Positions 17,201 through 24,848 are shown, numbered from the stretch's first letter. The stretch: DNA of 25,347 nucleotides from Porphyromonadaceae bacterium UBA3327 (GCA_002361155.1 DERZ01000058.1:30037-55383), one strand, 5' to 3'. The notes: generated by a model not told the origin, from the sequence alone. A program made the numbers and translations.

Positions 17201-17684
17201 CGATGTGGACAGTTACTTCGAGTCGGACCCGGAGACACCCGGAGCCGGTGTTATAGCATATCCTCTCTCGGATGTCGCTCCAGGAAGCCACTCGCTTGAA
17301 CTTACTGTCTGGGACAACGCTAACAACAGCTCGAAGGCGAAGATCGACTTCCAGGTTGCAGCGGCTTCCGATCCGGTGATCTATGATATCTATACCGACT
17401 GCAATCCCGCCTCTGAGAGCGTGGTGTTCACCATTGAGGTGGATCGTCCCAACACGCTGCTCGGCACCTCTGTCGGAGTCTATGACCTGAACGGCAAGAA
17501 GGTATGGGGATACGATTCCACCGTCAGCACCGATGCATCGAGCCGAATCTCGAAGCAATGGGATCTGCGCGACTCTTCGGGAATCCGCGTGCCGCGCGGC
17601 ATATACATCTACCGTGCCACCGTCGAGACTCCGGAAGGCACATATTCATCAAAATCGAAGAAACTTGCCGTTACGGCACAGTGA
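14271..17684 (+). CDS. porU: T9SS sortase-type C25 cysteine protease (PorU family), canonical catalytic core
   Basis: 1137 aa. A signal peptide occupies residues 1-29 (hydrophobic VAVMVMVAAFVAQA). A beta-rich N-terminal domain follows (LLSSGKWARVI, LRKLGFEDPSRVRVYGFGG). The C25 gingipain-like domain has His645 in NYIGHGSTTGWG and Cys678 in IYAATCRFNCWD. They are 33 residues apart, the same spacing as the His/Cys pair reported for gingipain RgpB. The C-terminus is an immunoglobulin-like/FlgD-like sorting-type fold (VGVYDLNGKKVW, PRGIYIYRATV). PorU works at the outer membrane, removing the T9SS C-terminal signal and attaching cargo to A-LPS. Rex starts 11 nt downstream. A second PorU-like gene follows at 18952. 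By catalytic core this is the better PorU candidate, although the other gene adjoins porV. Confidence 0.85.
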   Translation: MDLKRFNFSVRLTLVAVMVMVAAFVAQALNPDYYSSSSLLSSGKWARVITEGNGMRLISTATLRKLGFEDPSRVRVYGFGGRMLPEILSESIPDDLPPIPSVVTPKGVVFFAVDLNTWNAGARDSRRPYGHEVNPYTGQSCYIIGEGGPAFEMPRAELPSSASGTVSTFTERVVHERDLYNPGLSGRTFLGEDFRANKSQTFSFTLPDNASGDAVAHVRFGTHTSNGTSFIVVSANGKQLPAGTSDEIKPCGKDQFMNMTSSVKEIEGCGDKLDIKIDFSYSGALFHAGLDYIEVFYERSLSLRDGQLYFFDSYSGSEEVRVKGCSASTQIWDVTDRFAPALVNCSLNGTEAAFVAPKGYHEYVAFNPESVAVEVEAGRSEAGRSIANQDLHSLPVPDMVIITLPDFREGSEKIAQLHRDVDGMTVHVLLANDIYNEFSGGRADFSAFRRIMKMWHDREGGERLKYCLLMGKPTFDPRHQMQETLECGYSPMLIWQSPDGDSEINSFSNDDYIGMLEDVESGRFVIGNAKINVAVGRLPVKTSAEALAMASKIEKYVKNPNYGAWRNKVMIIADDGDNGNHLAQAEAVYDNLRSSGNGKSFLYDRLYLDSYPLEYSSVGAIYPKATERMLRNYNDGVLLTNYIGHGSTTGWGHEHLWDWPDIIGMTNRNLTFIYAATCRFNCWDSQEVSAGERLMLNPDAGIIGMMVASRSVYIDQNGKLNGYTSSRFFVRDEDGLPLRFGDVYREGKNMYATNTNKLRYCFMGDPALRIPSPSYSVDIESINGIALKSAEELPEVKALGKMKLEGVVRTSKGDVDTEFDGTVNLQVYDAERVITTYGNGDDGVQKMYNDRKTRLAAVSVRAEGGRWKALVNMPPEIENNYSPARIVAYAWDGRGKEANGETEKFYVYGIEPEVETDTVGPEVEYFYLNSERFETGSVVNSNSLVIARVSDASGINISDAGIGHKMSLTLDGSRTFADVDSYFESDPETPGAGVIAYPLSDVAPGSHSLELTVWDNANNSSKAKIDFQVAAASDPVIYDIYTDCNPASESVVFTIEVDRPNTLLGTSVGVYDLNGKKVWGYDSTVSTDASSRISKQWDLRDSSGIRVPRGIYIYRATVETPEGTYSSKSKKLAVTAQ
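15396..15425 (+). repeat. Perfect 15-bp in-frame tandem duplication in porU
   Basis: GAGGCCGGAAGAAGT occurs twice back to back (15396-15410 and 15411-15425), encoding EAGRS-EAGRS just before the C25 protease domain. Perfect identity suggests a recent duplication; the reading frame is kept. Confidence 0.95.
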
Positions 17685-17695
17685 CTGCAATAGAA

Positions 17696-18334
17696 ATGAA
17701 TCATACAGGCAATACCCCCATGCTTCCGGAGCCTACACTCCGCCGGCTGCCGTGGTACCTCGCTTACATAGATATCCTCAAAAAGCGCAATGTAGAGTTC
17801 GTGTCGTCCACCAACATATCCAAGGCGCTCAGTGTCGACGCTTCCCAGATTGCCAAGGACCTCTCGTTTCTGAATCTGAAGGGGAAGACGAGAATCGGAT
17901 ACGAAGTCGGGGCTCTCTCTTCGGCGCTTGAGGATTTTCTCGGCTTCTCACGCCGGCACAAGGCGTATGTGATAGGGGCAGGAAGCCTCGGGACAGCTCT
18001 GATACAGGATTCGGGCCTCTCCAACTATGGCCTTGAGATTGTGGCCGGGTTTGACATCAACCCCGTGCGGGTGGGACGGAACGAGTGCGGGGTGCCGATT
18101 CTGCATGTCGATGATATCTACGCCAGAATGGAGAGCGAGCCTGCGGAAATTGCAATTCTCACCGTTCCCGTCGACTCCGCCCAGGAATCGGCCGACATAG
18201 CAGTAGGAGCGGGAATACGCGCCATCTGGAATTTCACTCCTTACCGGGTGAAAGTGGCTGATGGCATAGTCATGGCCAATACATCGATTTATGCGCATCT
18301 CGCGCTAATATTCAACCGCTTGAACACACTCTGA
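17696..18334 (+). CDS. rex: Redox-sensing transcriptional repressor Rex
   Basis: 212 aa. Residues about 10-75 form the winged-helix DNA-binding domain (PEPTLRRLPWYLAY, then SVDASQIAKDLSFLN at 46-60). Residues from about 85 form a Rossmann fold with GAGSLG (94-99) for NAD(H) binding, GFDINPVRVG after the second strand, and ILTVP and WNFTP loops typical of Rex. Rex represses fermentation and respiration genes when NADH is low and releases DNA when NADH rises. The start is the ATG at 17696, 11 nt after porU stops; a longer in-frame extension upstream overlaps porU in another frame and is not credible. A second ATG at 17720 is possible. It is translationally close to the FAH-fold gene (3 nt). No Rex operator was recognised nearby. 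Confidence 0.93.
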   Translation: MNHTGNTPMLPEPTLRRLPWYLAYIDILKKRNVEFVSSTNISKALSVDASQIAKDLSFLNLKGKTRIGYEVGALSSALEDFLGFSRRHKAYVIGAGSLGTALIQDSGLSNYGLEIVAGFDINPVRVGRNECGVPILHVDDIYARMESEPAEIAILTVPVDSAQESADIAVGAGIRAIWNFTPYRVKVADGIVMANTSIYAHLALIFNRLNTL

Positions 18335-18337
18335 CGT

Positions 18338-18955
18338 ATGAAGATATTTGCAGCTGTCGGCAATCATGCCGGATTTATCCCGGCCTATGGCGAATCAGTA
18401 GTCCCGTCGGATCGAGACATCCCGCACGGATTCTGGTACGAGATTCCCGACTCTTCGATAATAAGGAGCGGCAATCCGTTTTTCGTGCCTGATTTCGATA
18501 CTCGGTTTGTGGCGCTTCCATCCATAGCCGTAAGGATATGCAAGCTCGGCAAGGGTATTGCTCCCAGATTCGTGCCGAGATATTATGATGAGGTGACATT
18601 TGGACTGTCGGTGGTGGCGGCGGACAGACTCGGGGATTCGATGGTCCGCGGATTGCCATGGACCCCGGCAGTGGCTTTCGATGGCAGCTGTATGCTCGGC
18701 CGGTTCATCCCGGCGGAGGAATGCGGAGGGAAATTCTTGATAAAGGCTGGAGGAAACGAGGTGGCATGGTCGCTGGATTCGGCTTGCCGCCATATCGGGG
18801 AGATAATCTCGGAAATCAGTCGCGGGTGCACCATAAAGACGGGTGACATTATCCTTCCGTATATATCGTCTGCAGGTATCCGGCTTCTGCCCGGCGACCA
18901 TATTTCGGTTATGACAACAGACAGTTCCAACATACTTGAGATAAACGTGAAATGA
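18338..18955 (+). CDS. Fumarylacetoacetate-hydrolase-fold protein with degenerate active site
   Basis: 205 aa. Overall it fits the FAH/FAHD1 family: NPFFVPDFDTRF, VRICKLGKGIAPRF, RYYDEVTFGL and GLPWTPAVAFDGSCMLGRF line up with family motifs. The family normally has two metal-binding glutamates in an E-x-E motif; the aligned positions here are Leu60 and Ser62. Only the third ligand, Asp96, seems kept. The family lysine just before the FD/SFxxS motif is Val112, and the TGTP loop is replaced by PYIS (174-177). It therefore probably lacks the usual hydrolase or decarboxylase activity. It starts 3 nt after rex and its stop overlaps the next PorU-like start (ATGA at 18952-18955), pointing to coupled translation. 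Confidence 0.75.
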   Translation: MKIFAAVGNHAGFIPAYGESVVPSDRDIPHGFWYEIPDSSIIRSGNPFFVPDFDTRFVALPSIAVRICKLGKGIAPRFVPRYYDEVTFGLSVVAADRLGDSMVRGLPWTPAVAFDGSCMLGRFIPAEECGGKFLIKAGGNEVAWSLDSACRHIGEIISEISRGCTIKTGDIILPYISSAGIRLLPGDHISVMTTDSSNILEINVK

Positions 18956-21900
18956 ATCTAAAGCCTTTATTTGCAATACCGCTTGTTTTATCGGCACTCT
19001 GTGCCTCTGCGGTGGGTGTGTCCACATTCAATTATGAGTTCGCGGAAAATTCACGTCTTACATCAGGACACTGGGTAAGGGTATCTGTCGACAGAACCGG
19101 CATATACGAGATCTCCTACGACAGACTTCGGGAGCTTGGATTCAGCAATCCGGAAAAAGTCGGCGTATTTGGATGCGGAGGCAGAATGCTCGGCTATAAT
19201 TTTACTGATGGCAGAGGAGCCCGTCTCATGGAGGATGACCTGACCGGAGTGAGCGTGGCACATGGCGACGGCAAGCTGGTTTTTTATGGTGTCGGAACGG
19301 AAAACATAAGTTTCGGCAAAGACCGTTTCCAGGCGGCTCCGATGAATATATACACAGACAAAGGGCACTACATGCTTGGAGAATGCGAGGATATTGTCTC
19401 CATGATGCCGATGAATTACAATCCGCAATTGGTCACCGCGGACATGCCGATAGGTCTCGGATATCATTACCATGAACTTGACCTGCATCAGAATAATGAC
19501 CATACCGGACAGATGTTCTACGGAGAGGACTGTCTGGAATCCTCGCGCTATTCATGGGCTGCACCAATGCCGTTTGCAGTTCCGGGCGAAATGCTCGAGG
19601 TGAGCCTGTCGGCCTATATCGGAGGTGGCGCAAGTTCCACTCCGGTGACCGTTACAGCTATGCTCAACTACAATGTGACTTACGGTCAGGGGAAGATGTC
19701 CGGCCTTACAAGCCCCGTGACAGTTAATGTGACCGGTCCTGGAAGATACAATTTTGACAGTCCCTCGGATATGATGGGGATAAAAGAGCTGTCCGGGCAG
19801 ACCAATCCCGTTTTCAGCCTCCATGTGACCGATATCAGCGATGCCAAGGTATTTGCAATCGACAATTGCGTGATAACCTACGGCAAGAGTCTGTCCGGGG
19901 TGTCGCCGACCAGGCTTACGCAGGAGACAATCCGTATTCCCTTCGCAGGAGGAGCCGAACAGCAGTTCTCGTTTCCGGTTCCGGTCGGAACGGATGTGTA
20001 CGATGTTACCAATCCGGAGACCCCGCTCAAAGTCAATGTTTCGGGAGGGAAGGCTTACTTCCCCAACGACGGTCGTGACCATGACTTCATTGTGGTGAAT
20101 CCTGAAAGACATTATTCTGTCGGAGACGACGCTACTCCTATTCTCAATCAGAACCTGCATGCGGAAGCGGCGAAAGGATGTGATTTTCTGATCATATCGG
20201 TTCCGGAGTATATCGGGGAGGCCCGGCAGATTGCGGCACTCCATGAGAAGTATGACAAAATAAGGGTGCTGGTCGTGGATCCGCAGACTGTATACAACGA
20301 ATTCTCGTGGGGCAATCCTGATCCCATGGCGTACAGGGCGCTTGCCAAGATGTTGTATCAGAGTCCGGCGCGTAAGCTTAAGAATGTGCTGCTGTTCGGT
20401 CCGGTGACAGGAAACTTAAGGGGGGTAGGAATCGCCCGGCAGCACCATACCTGTCTGATAGCATATCAGCAGCCGCTGGATCTTCCCTCCACAGAGATTC
20501 CTTTCGCGATGGATTTCTACGGCATGATGGCGGACAACATCCCTTCGGTAAAGACGATGCATGACAGCAGAATGGAGGTTGGTGTCGGTCTGCTTTCGGT
20601 GGAGACTCCTGCCGAGGCACACCGGGCTGTCAGCAAGGTAAAGGAATACATGGAGGAGACCGACTGGGCATGGATGGTGAACGAGTCCTTCTCATACAGC
20701 TGTCCCGGCGATTCTCATTCTCACGACGAACAGGCCTGCAAGATACACGATGTGATTCAGAAATACTCGGGAGGTCATCACGATACCCGTTTCCGCCACA
20801 CCACATTGCGTATTGATGAACACGGATATGATAAAAGTCGTGCCCTTTGCAAAAAAATTCTGGAGAGCGGCAAATTGTTCTCAATTTATTATGGACATGC
20901 AAATGCGGCTTTTCTGACGCATCAGGGTTATTTTATGAACTCAGCTGATTTCATTGGAATGAAGAACCGGAACATGTTCTTCCATTTCTTCGCCGGATGT
21001 GATCTTTCATTCCCTGATGCCGGCAAAAAAGGACTTGGCGAGCTGGCCGTGCTGGGAAATCCGCGTGGTGCAATCGGCTCGATAGCCTCCACCCGCACGG
21101 TTTGGTCAAACCAGAACTATGAGCTCAGCAGCCGGTTCATCAATGCCATGTTCAATGCCGACGGCAAGAAAAGGACCGAAGTACCGACCGCGGGAGAGGT
21201 ATATGCCGAGGCCAAAACCCGTAATTCCAACGCTAATGAGCTTTGTTTCATATATATCGGCGATCCGGCCGTGAAGATGCCGGTATCGGTTGTCGGAGCA
21301 GACCTTACAGTTGTCGGAGCGACAGCTTTCCGGGCCGGGGATGTGGCCGTGATAGAGGGATGGGTGAAAGACTTTGCTGGTGAATACGATGAGGATTTCA
21401 ATGGGGATGTGGTGATAAAGCTTGCTCGGCCCGAATACCGCGAGGTAGTGTTTACCCGCGAATCCAACGGCAGTTTGGAATCTATATATCAGTATTATGA
21501 CGACACTATGATTTCTGCCGTGCGGGGAGAAGTGCGGCGCGGCTATTTCAAGGTTAAGGTCCCGCTCACCGAGGAATGCGACAGATATCTGTCCGCCAAA
21601 GGTAAGAATCAGAACCTGCAGGTATATGTTGGTTTTTATGACAGGGTGCGCCAGCTTGGCGGCTCTGGCTACACCACTCTGCCTATGGCGATGTATGATG
21701 CCCCGGTCGACGCCACTGTCGAGAAGGATGTGACCGATCCGGACGTGAAGGCTGAATACGACCCCTGGCTCGATGCGCTGCGGGTGGTGGTCAGCGATGA
21801 CGTTGCCATAATGCCAGGTATCGGAGCGGGTAGCGGAACTCACCTCAAGGTGGATGGTCGCGAAGTGGAGATTTCCGTAAAGGAACGTTACAATGAATCG

Positions 21901-22302
21901 GCGTTGAGGGAATACACCGCCCTTGTACCGGCCATGCATCTTGCCGAAGGGGAGCACACCGTGACCGTATCGGCCTCCGATGCGGCCGGCAACACTACTC
22001 CGGAGGTCTCTTTCAAGTTCGTGAAGAAACTCTCCGGCTCTCTCCGGCTCGAAGCCGGTTCGGAGGTGGCCGTCGATGCCATGTCCTTCTCAATGGAGGG
22101 ATATCCGGACGGGGAGACAATGCGGTTTGTGGTGGTGGACCGCCACGGGAATGTCAAGGACAGCATGGATGTCCGCTCCGCGCGTTTTTCGTGGGAGAAG
22201 ATGCTGCTTCCCGCAGGGACATACCGCGCATGCGTGCGCTCGGAATCGGTCAAAGGTGCCAGACTATGTTCCAACTGGGTCGAGTTCTCGGTGATTGACT
22301 GA
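18952..22302 (+). CDS. Second PorU-like C25 protease, divergent catalytic core, adjacent to porV
   Basis: 1116 aa. A signal peptide (residues 1-21) precedes an N-terminal domain that looks very PorU-like (RLTSGHWVRVSVDRTGIYEI, LRELGFSNPEKVGVFGCGG). In the C25 domain the candidate catalytic residues are His649 in YYGHANAAF and Cys683 in FFAGCDLSF. The usual GHG is thus GHAN, and the spacing is 34 rather than 33. The following IGSIASTRTVW segment is kept. The C-terminal about 85 residues form a beta-rich sorting-like domain ending GTYRACVRSESVKG. It overlaps the FAH-fold gene by 4 nt and precedes porV by 120 nt, the usual place of porU. It may be an active sortase, a cofactor of one, or a paralogue of the gene at 14271 with a changed role. 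Confidence 0.8.
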   Translation: MNLKPLFAIPLVLSALCASAVGVSTFNYEFAENSRLTSGHWVRVSVDRTGIYEISYDRLRELGFSNPEKVGVFGCGGRMLGYNFTDGRGARLMEDDLTGVSVAHGDGKLVFYGVGTENISFGKDRFQAAPMNIYTDKGHYMLGECEDIVSMMPMNYNPQLVTADMPIGLGYHYHELDLHQNNDHTGQMFYGEDCLESSRYSWAAPMPFAVPGEMLEVSLSAYIGGGASSTPVTVTAMLNYNVTYGQGKMSGLTSPVTVNVTGPGRYNFDSPSDMMGIKELSGQTNPVFSLHVTDISDAKVFAIDNCVITYGKSLSGVSPTRLTQETIRIPFAGGAEQQFSFPVPVGTDVYDVTNPETPLKVNVSGGKAYFPNDGRDHDFIVVNPERHYSVGDDATPILNQNLHAEAAKGCDFLIISVPEYIGEARQIAALHEKYDKIRVLVVDPQTVYNEFSWGNPDPMAYRALAKMLYQSPARKLKNVLLFGPVTGNLRGVGIARQHHTCLIAYQQPLDLPSTEIPFAMDFYGMMADNIPSVKTMHDSRMEVGVGLLSVETPAEAHRAVSKVKEYMEETDWAWMVNESFSYSCPGDSHSHDEQACKIHDVIQKYSGGHHDTRFRHTTLRIDEHGYDKSRALCKKILESGKLFSIYYGHANAAFLTHQGYFMNSADFIGMKNRNMFFHFFAGCDLSFPDAGKKGLGELAVLGNPRGAIGSIASTRTVWSNQNYELSSRFINAMFNADGKKRTEVPTAGEVYAEAKTRNSNANELCFIYIGDPAVKMPVSVVGADLTVVGATAFRAGDVAVIEGWVKDFAGEYDEDFNGDVVIKLARPEYREVVFTRESNGSLESIYQYYDDTMISAVRGEVRRGYFKVKVPLTEECDRYLSAKGKNQNLQVYVGFYDRVRQLGGSGYTTLPMAMYDAPVDATVEKDVTDPDVKAEYDPWLDALRVVVSDDVAIMPGIGAGSGTHLKVDGREVEISVKERYNESALREYTALVPAMHLAEGEHTVTVSASDAAGNTTPEVSFKFVKKLSGSLRLEAGSEVAVDAMSFSMEGYPDGETMRFVVVDRHGNVKDSMDVRSARFSWEKMLLPAGTYRACVRSESVKGARLCSNWVEFSVID
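22031..22050 (+). repeat. Perfect 10-bp tandem repeat in the second porU-like gene
   Basis: TCTCCGGCTC is present twice in direct succession. The unit is not a multiple of three, so gain or loss of a copy would shift the frame near the C-terminal domain. Two copies are too few to claim phase variation. Confidence 0.9.
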
Positions 22303-22392
22303 TAAATAGGACTGATGAGAGGGACAGCCTCGCGCCGTGATGATACTTTATGGCGGCAATAATTAGGGTAAAAACAAGTTTATAGATATAGA

Positions 22393-22410
22393 CTCCGGCA
22401 GATTCCGGAG
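22393..22410 (+). promoter_or_regulatory. Small stem-loop just upstream of the porV start
   Basis: CTCCGG (22393-22398) and CCGGAG (22405-22410) form a 6-bp GC-rich stem with a 6-nt loop, ending 12 nt before the porV ATG. It may modulate porV translation or transcript level. It is not followed by a proper T-tract, so it is not called a terminator. Confidence 0.35.
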
Positions 22411-22422
22411 GCTTTAAGACAG

Positions 22423-23649
22423 ATGAATCAAAGAATAACGTCAATATGCGTGCTGCTCGGCACGGCGGTTTCCGTCGCGACAGCGGAGAACGACATCAAG
22501 GACAACGAGTTCAACCCGGTCAACACCGGAGTGACCACGCTGAGCATTGCGCCGGATGCGCGCGGAAGTTCCATGGGTAACCTCGGAGCGGCGACCGATC
22601 CGGATATGAACTCGCAGTTCTGGAATCCCTCCAAGTACGCTTTCGCATATTCCCAGGGTGGTCTTTCTCTTTCTTATACTCCTTGGTTGCGCAAGATTGT
22701 CAACGATATTTTCCTCGCCGACCTTTCCGGCTATTATAAGCTCGGCAGCGGCGACAACCAGGCGCTCAGCGCCACGTTCCGCTATTTTTCGCTCGGAGAG
22801 GTCACAACCGGCGAGTACTCCTCGGGAGGAAACGGCGGCGGCGTGACGCAGACCATCAACCCGTATGAGATGGCGCTGGATATCGGTTACTCTCGCAAAC
22901 TCTCGTCGAAGTTCTCCATGGGCGTGGTGCTGAGATACATCCTCTCCGACCTTGCTTATCAGGACCTGCAGACCGGCGAGCAGAACAATGCGGCGCATGC
23001 CTTCTCGGTGGACTTGTCGGGATATTACACTACATTCCCTATGATAGGGCGCAACGAATGTCAGTTCTCATGGGGCTTCGACATCTCCAATATCGGTACT
23101 AAAGTCTCCTACGACAACGGTACCAATAATGCCTTCCTGCCGGCAAATCTGCGACTCGGAGCTAATTTCATGTTCCCGCTTGCCGATTACCACACTCTGG
23201 CGATAGGTCTGGATCTCAATAAACTTCTTGTGCCCACCAAACCGCGACCGAAAGATTTCGACATGTCTACCTCCGAGGGCCAGACGGCCTACAACGAGGC
23301 TCTTGACAAATGGAACACCATGTCGCCGATTACAGCAATTTTCAAGAGTTTCTCTGATGCTCCCGGAGGCGCGAAAGAAGAATTTCAGGAGATAGGGGTG
23401 TCGTGTGGTGCGGAATATGTCTATAACCAGCAGTTTTTCGTCCGTGCCGGTTACAATTATGAGAATGCCAACAAGGGAGGACGCAGCTATTTCGCATTCG
23501 GAGCTGGTTTCTCGCTCAATGTGGTGCGTCTTGACGCATCCTACATGCTGGCGACTGCCCAGAGCAGTCCGCTCGACCAGACACTCCGCTTCTCGCTTAC
23601 ATTCGACATGGATGGTCTCCGCGATCTTATGGGACGCCGTCGCAGATGA
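22423..23649 (+). CDS. porV: T9SS outer membrane shuttle protein PorV
   Basis: 408 aa. A signal peptide covers residues 1-21. The mature start (NPVNTGVTTLSIAPDARGSSMGNLGAATDP, followed by NPSKYAFA) is the hallmark of PorV/LptO in the FadL-like beta-barrel superfamily. The rest alternates in a pattern expected for a 14-stranded barrel with aromatic residues at strand ends, finishing in a strand with FSLTFDM. PorV binds T9SS cargo at the translocon and delivers it to PorU at the cell surface. The gene follows the second PorU-like gene after 120 nt, matching the porU-porV adjacency known in P. gingivalis, and ispF follows after 33 nt. Confidence 0.92.
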   Translation: MNQRITSICVLLGTAVSVATAENDIKDNEFNPVNTGVTTLSIAPDARGSSMGNLGAATDPDMNSQFWNPSKYAFAYSQGGLSLSYTPWLRKIVNDIFLADLSGYYKLGSGDNQALSATFRYFSLGEVTTGEYSSGGNGGGVTQTINPYEMALDIGYSRKLSSKFSMGVVLRYILSDLAYQDLQTGEQNNAAHAFSVDLSGYYTTFPMIGRNECQFSWGFDISNIGTKVSYDNGTNNAFLPANLRLGANFMFPLADYHTLAIGLDLNKLLVPTKPRPKDFDMSTSEGQTAYNEALDKWNTMSPITAIFKSFSDAPGGAKEEFQEIGVSCGAEYVYNQQFFVRAGYNYENANKGGRSYFAFGAGFSLNVVRLDASYMLATAQSSPLDQTLRFSLTFDMDGLRDLMGRRRR

Positions 23650-23682
23650 CGGACCGGCATGTTAAAAATGATTATATGAGAT

Positions 23683-24168
23683 ATGTACAGAATAGGACAG
23701 GGTTATGATGTCCACAGGCTTGTGCCGGGGCGCGATCTCCGGCTGTGCGGGATAAAGGTGCCGTACGAGCTCGGACTCCTCGGACACAGCGACGCCGATG
23801 TGGCGATACACGCTCTCTGCGATGCCATACTCGGCGCTCTCGCCATGCGGGACATAGGATATCATTTTCCCGACACATCGGAAGAATACAGCGGGGCCGA
23901 CAGCAAATTGCTGCTGGCCCGCGTCTGTGAAATGATGAGGGATGCGGGGCGCGAGATCTGCAACGTGGATATCACTATATGTGCGCAGCGTCCGAAGCTG
24001 TCGGGATACATCGGAGAGATGAGAGAGACGCTTGCTGAGGTGCTCGGTGTTGACCCGGGATGTGTGTCGGTCAAAGCCACCACCACGGAGCATCTCGGTT
24101 TCACAGGACGCGGCGAGGGGATTTTGGCTATGGCCGTGGCCCTTCTCCGGAAATCGGACATCAACTGA
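23683..24168 (+). CDS. ispF: 2-C-methyl-D-erythritol 2,4-cyclodiphosphate synthase
   Basis: 161 aa. It makes the cyclodiphosphate in the MEP pathway to isoprenoids. The metal ligands are visible as Asp9 and His11 in GYDVHRL, with His43 in DVAIHAL. GLLGHSDADV (31-40) and the C-terminal VKATTTEHLGFTGRGEGI are family signatures. The length is standard for this homotrimeric cytoplasmic enzyme. It lies between porV and a CvpA-family gene with short gaps and is probably cotranscribed with them. From memory, ispF also follows porV in P. gingivalis, which suggests an old arrangement. Confidence 0.96.
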   Translation: MYRIGQGYDVHRLVPGRDLRLCGIKVPYELGLLGHSDADVAIHALCDAILGALAMRDIGYHFPDTSEEYSGADSKLLLARVCEMMRDAGREICNVDITICAQRPKLSGYIGEMRETLAEVLGVDPGCVSVKATTTEHLGFTGRGEGILAMAVALLRKSDIN

Positions 24169-24183
24169 GAAGAGACGCGCTCT

Positions 24184-24807
24184 ATGTCGGTGGTGCTGTA
24201 TCATGTTCTTGTACTCGGGGTGGTCGCTCTTGCGGTGCTCAGAGGTTTCAGAATGAAATTTTTCCGACAGCTTCCGGCCGTGATCGGAACGGCTTTCGGA
24301 ATTGTGTGTGCAAGGATTTTTACAGCCCCTCTCTCCGACATCCTGAAGGGAGCGTTTCCCTGGATTCAGGGGAGTGTCTCGGAGAGTTTCACTTATGGGA
24401 TCGTTGCCGCTTCGCTCGTGTTTATGGCCGTTTATGCGGTGTTCCGTACGGTGACATCCTTTCTTCTCGCAGTATTCAGGGAGACAGACTCGACGATTCT
24501 CGACAACATAGGAGGGTCGCTGTTCACTCTTTTCGAATATATGTTGCTGGTGTCCATGGCCTACAACCTCATCCTCGGATTCGACAGCACTTCTGTCCTG
24601 TTGAAGTCGATGAAATCAGACGATGGCAATATTGTGGAGGAGGTGATGCTTCTTGCGCCGGCTGTGCTCGGGTGCGAGGGGCCCGATGAACTCGCCCACC
24701 GCATCCAGCTCGAGGAGGCGAAGAAAATTTCCATCAATGATTCCTCTCTCCGTGAAACACATCCGGGGATTCCGGTTGTTATTGATTTAGACCCGGAGCG
24801 TGCGTAA
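24184..24807 (+). CDS. CvpA family inner membrane protein
   Basis: 207 aa. Four hydrophobic helices can be seen, at about residues 5-20, 30-50, 75-95 and 115-135, with a soluble C-terminal tail of about 60 residues. This matches the CvpA/colicin V production family; DSTILDNIGGSLFTLFEYML is the conserved segment. The molecular function is not established. The ATG lies 15 nt after the ispF stop, with no terminator between. In several Bacteroidales, from memory, this gene stands before the suf iron-sulfur cluster genes, as it does here. Confidence 0.8.
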   Translation: MSVVLYHVLVLGVVALAVLRGFRMKFFRQLPAVIGTAFGIVCARIFTAPLSDILKGAFPWIQGSVSESFTYGIVAASLVFMAVYAVFRTVTSFLLAVFRETDSTILDNIGGSLFTLFEYMLLVSMAYNLILGFDSTSVLLKSMKSDDGNIVEEVMLLAPAVLGCEGPDELAHRIQLEEAKKISINDSSLRETHPGIPVVIDLDPERA

Positions 24808-24848
24808 TGCCGGCATCCATGAGGGTCGTGGTTATGAAATGAATTAAA

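Noticed and set aside
17504..17695. N-terminal extension of rex of 64 residues overlapping the porU 3' end
   Set aside because: The extension is a frame-shifted shadow of porU coding sequence; Rex homology begins at about PEPTLRRLPW, just after the ATG at 17696.
24060..24689. Alternative plus-strand frame of 209 codons over ispF and the CvpA-family gene
   Set aside because: It is out of frame with two recognisable genes and has Arg/Gly/Cys-rich nonsense-like composition.
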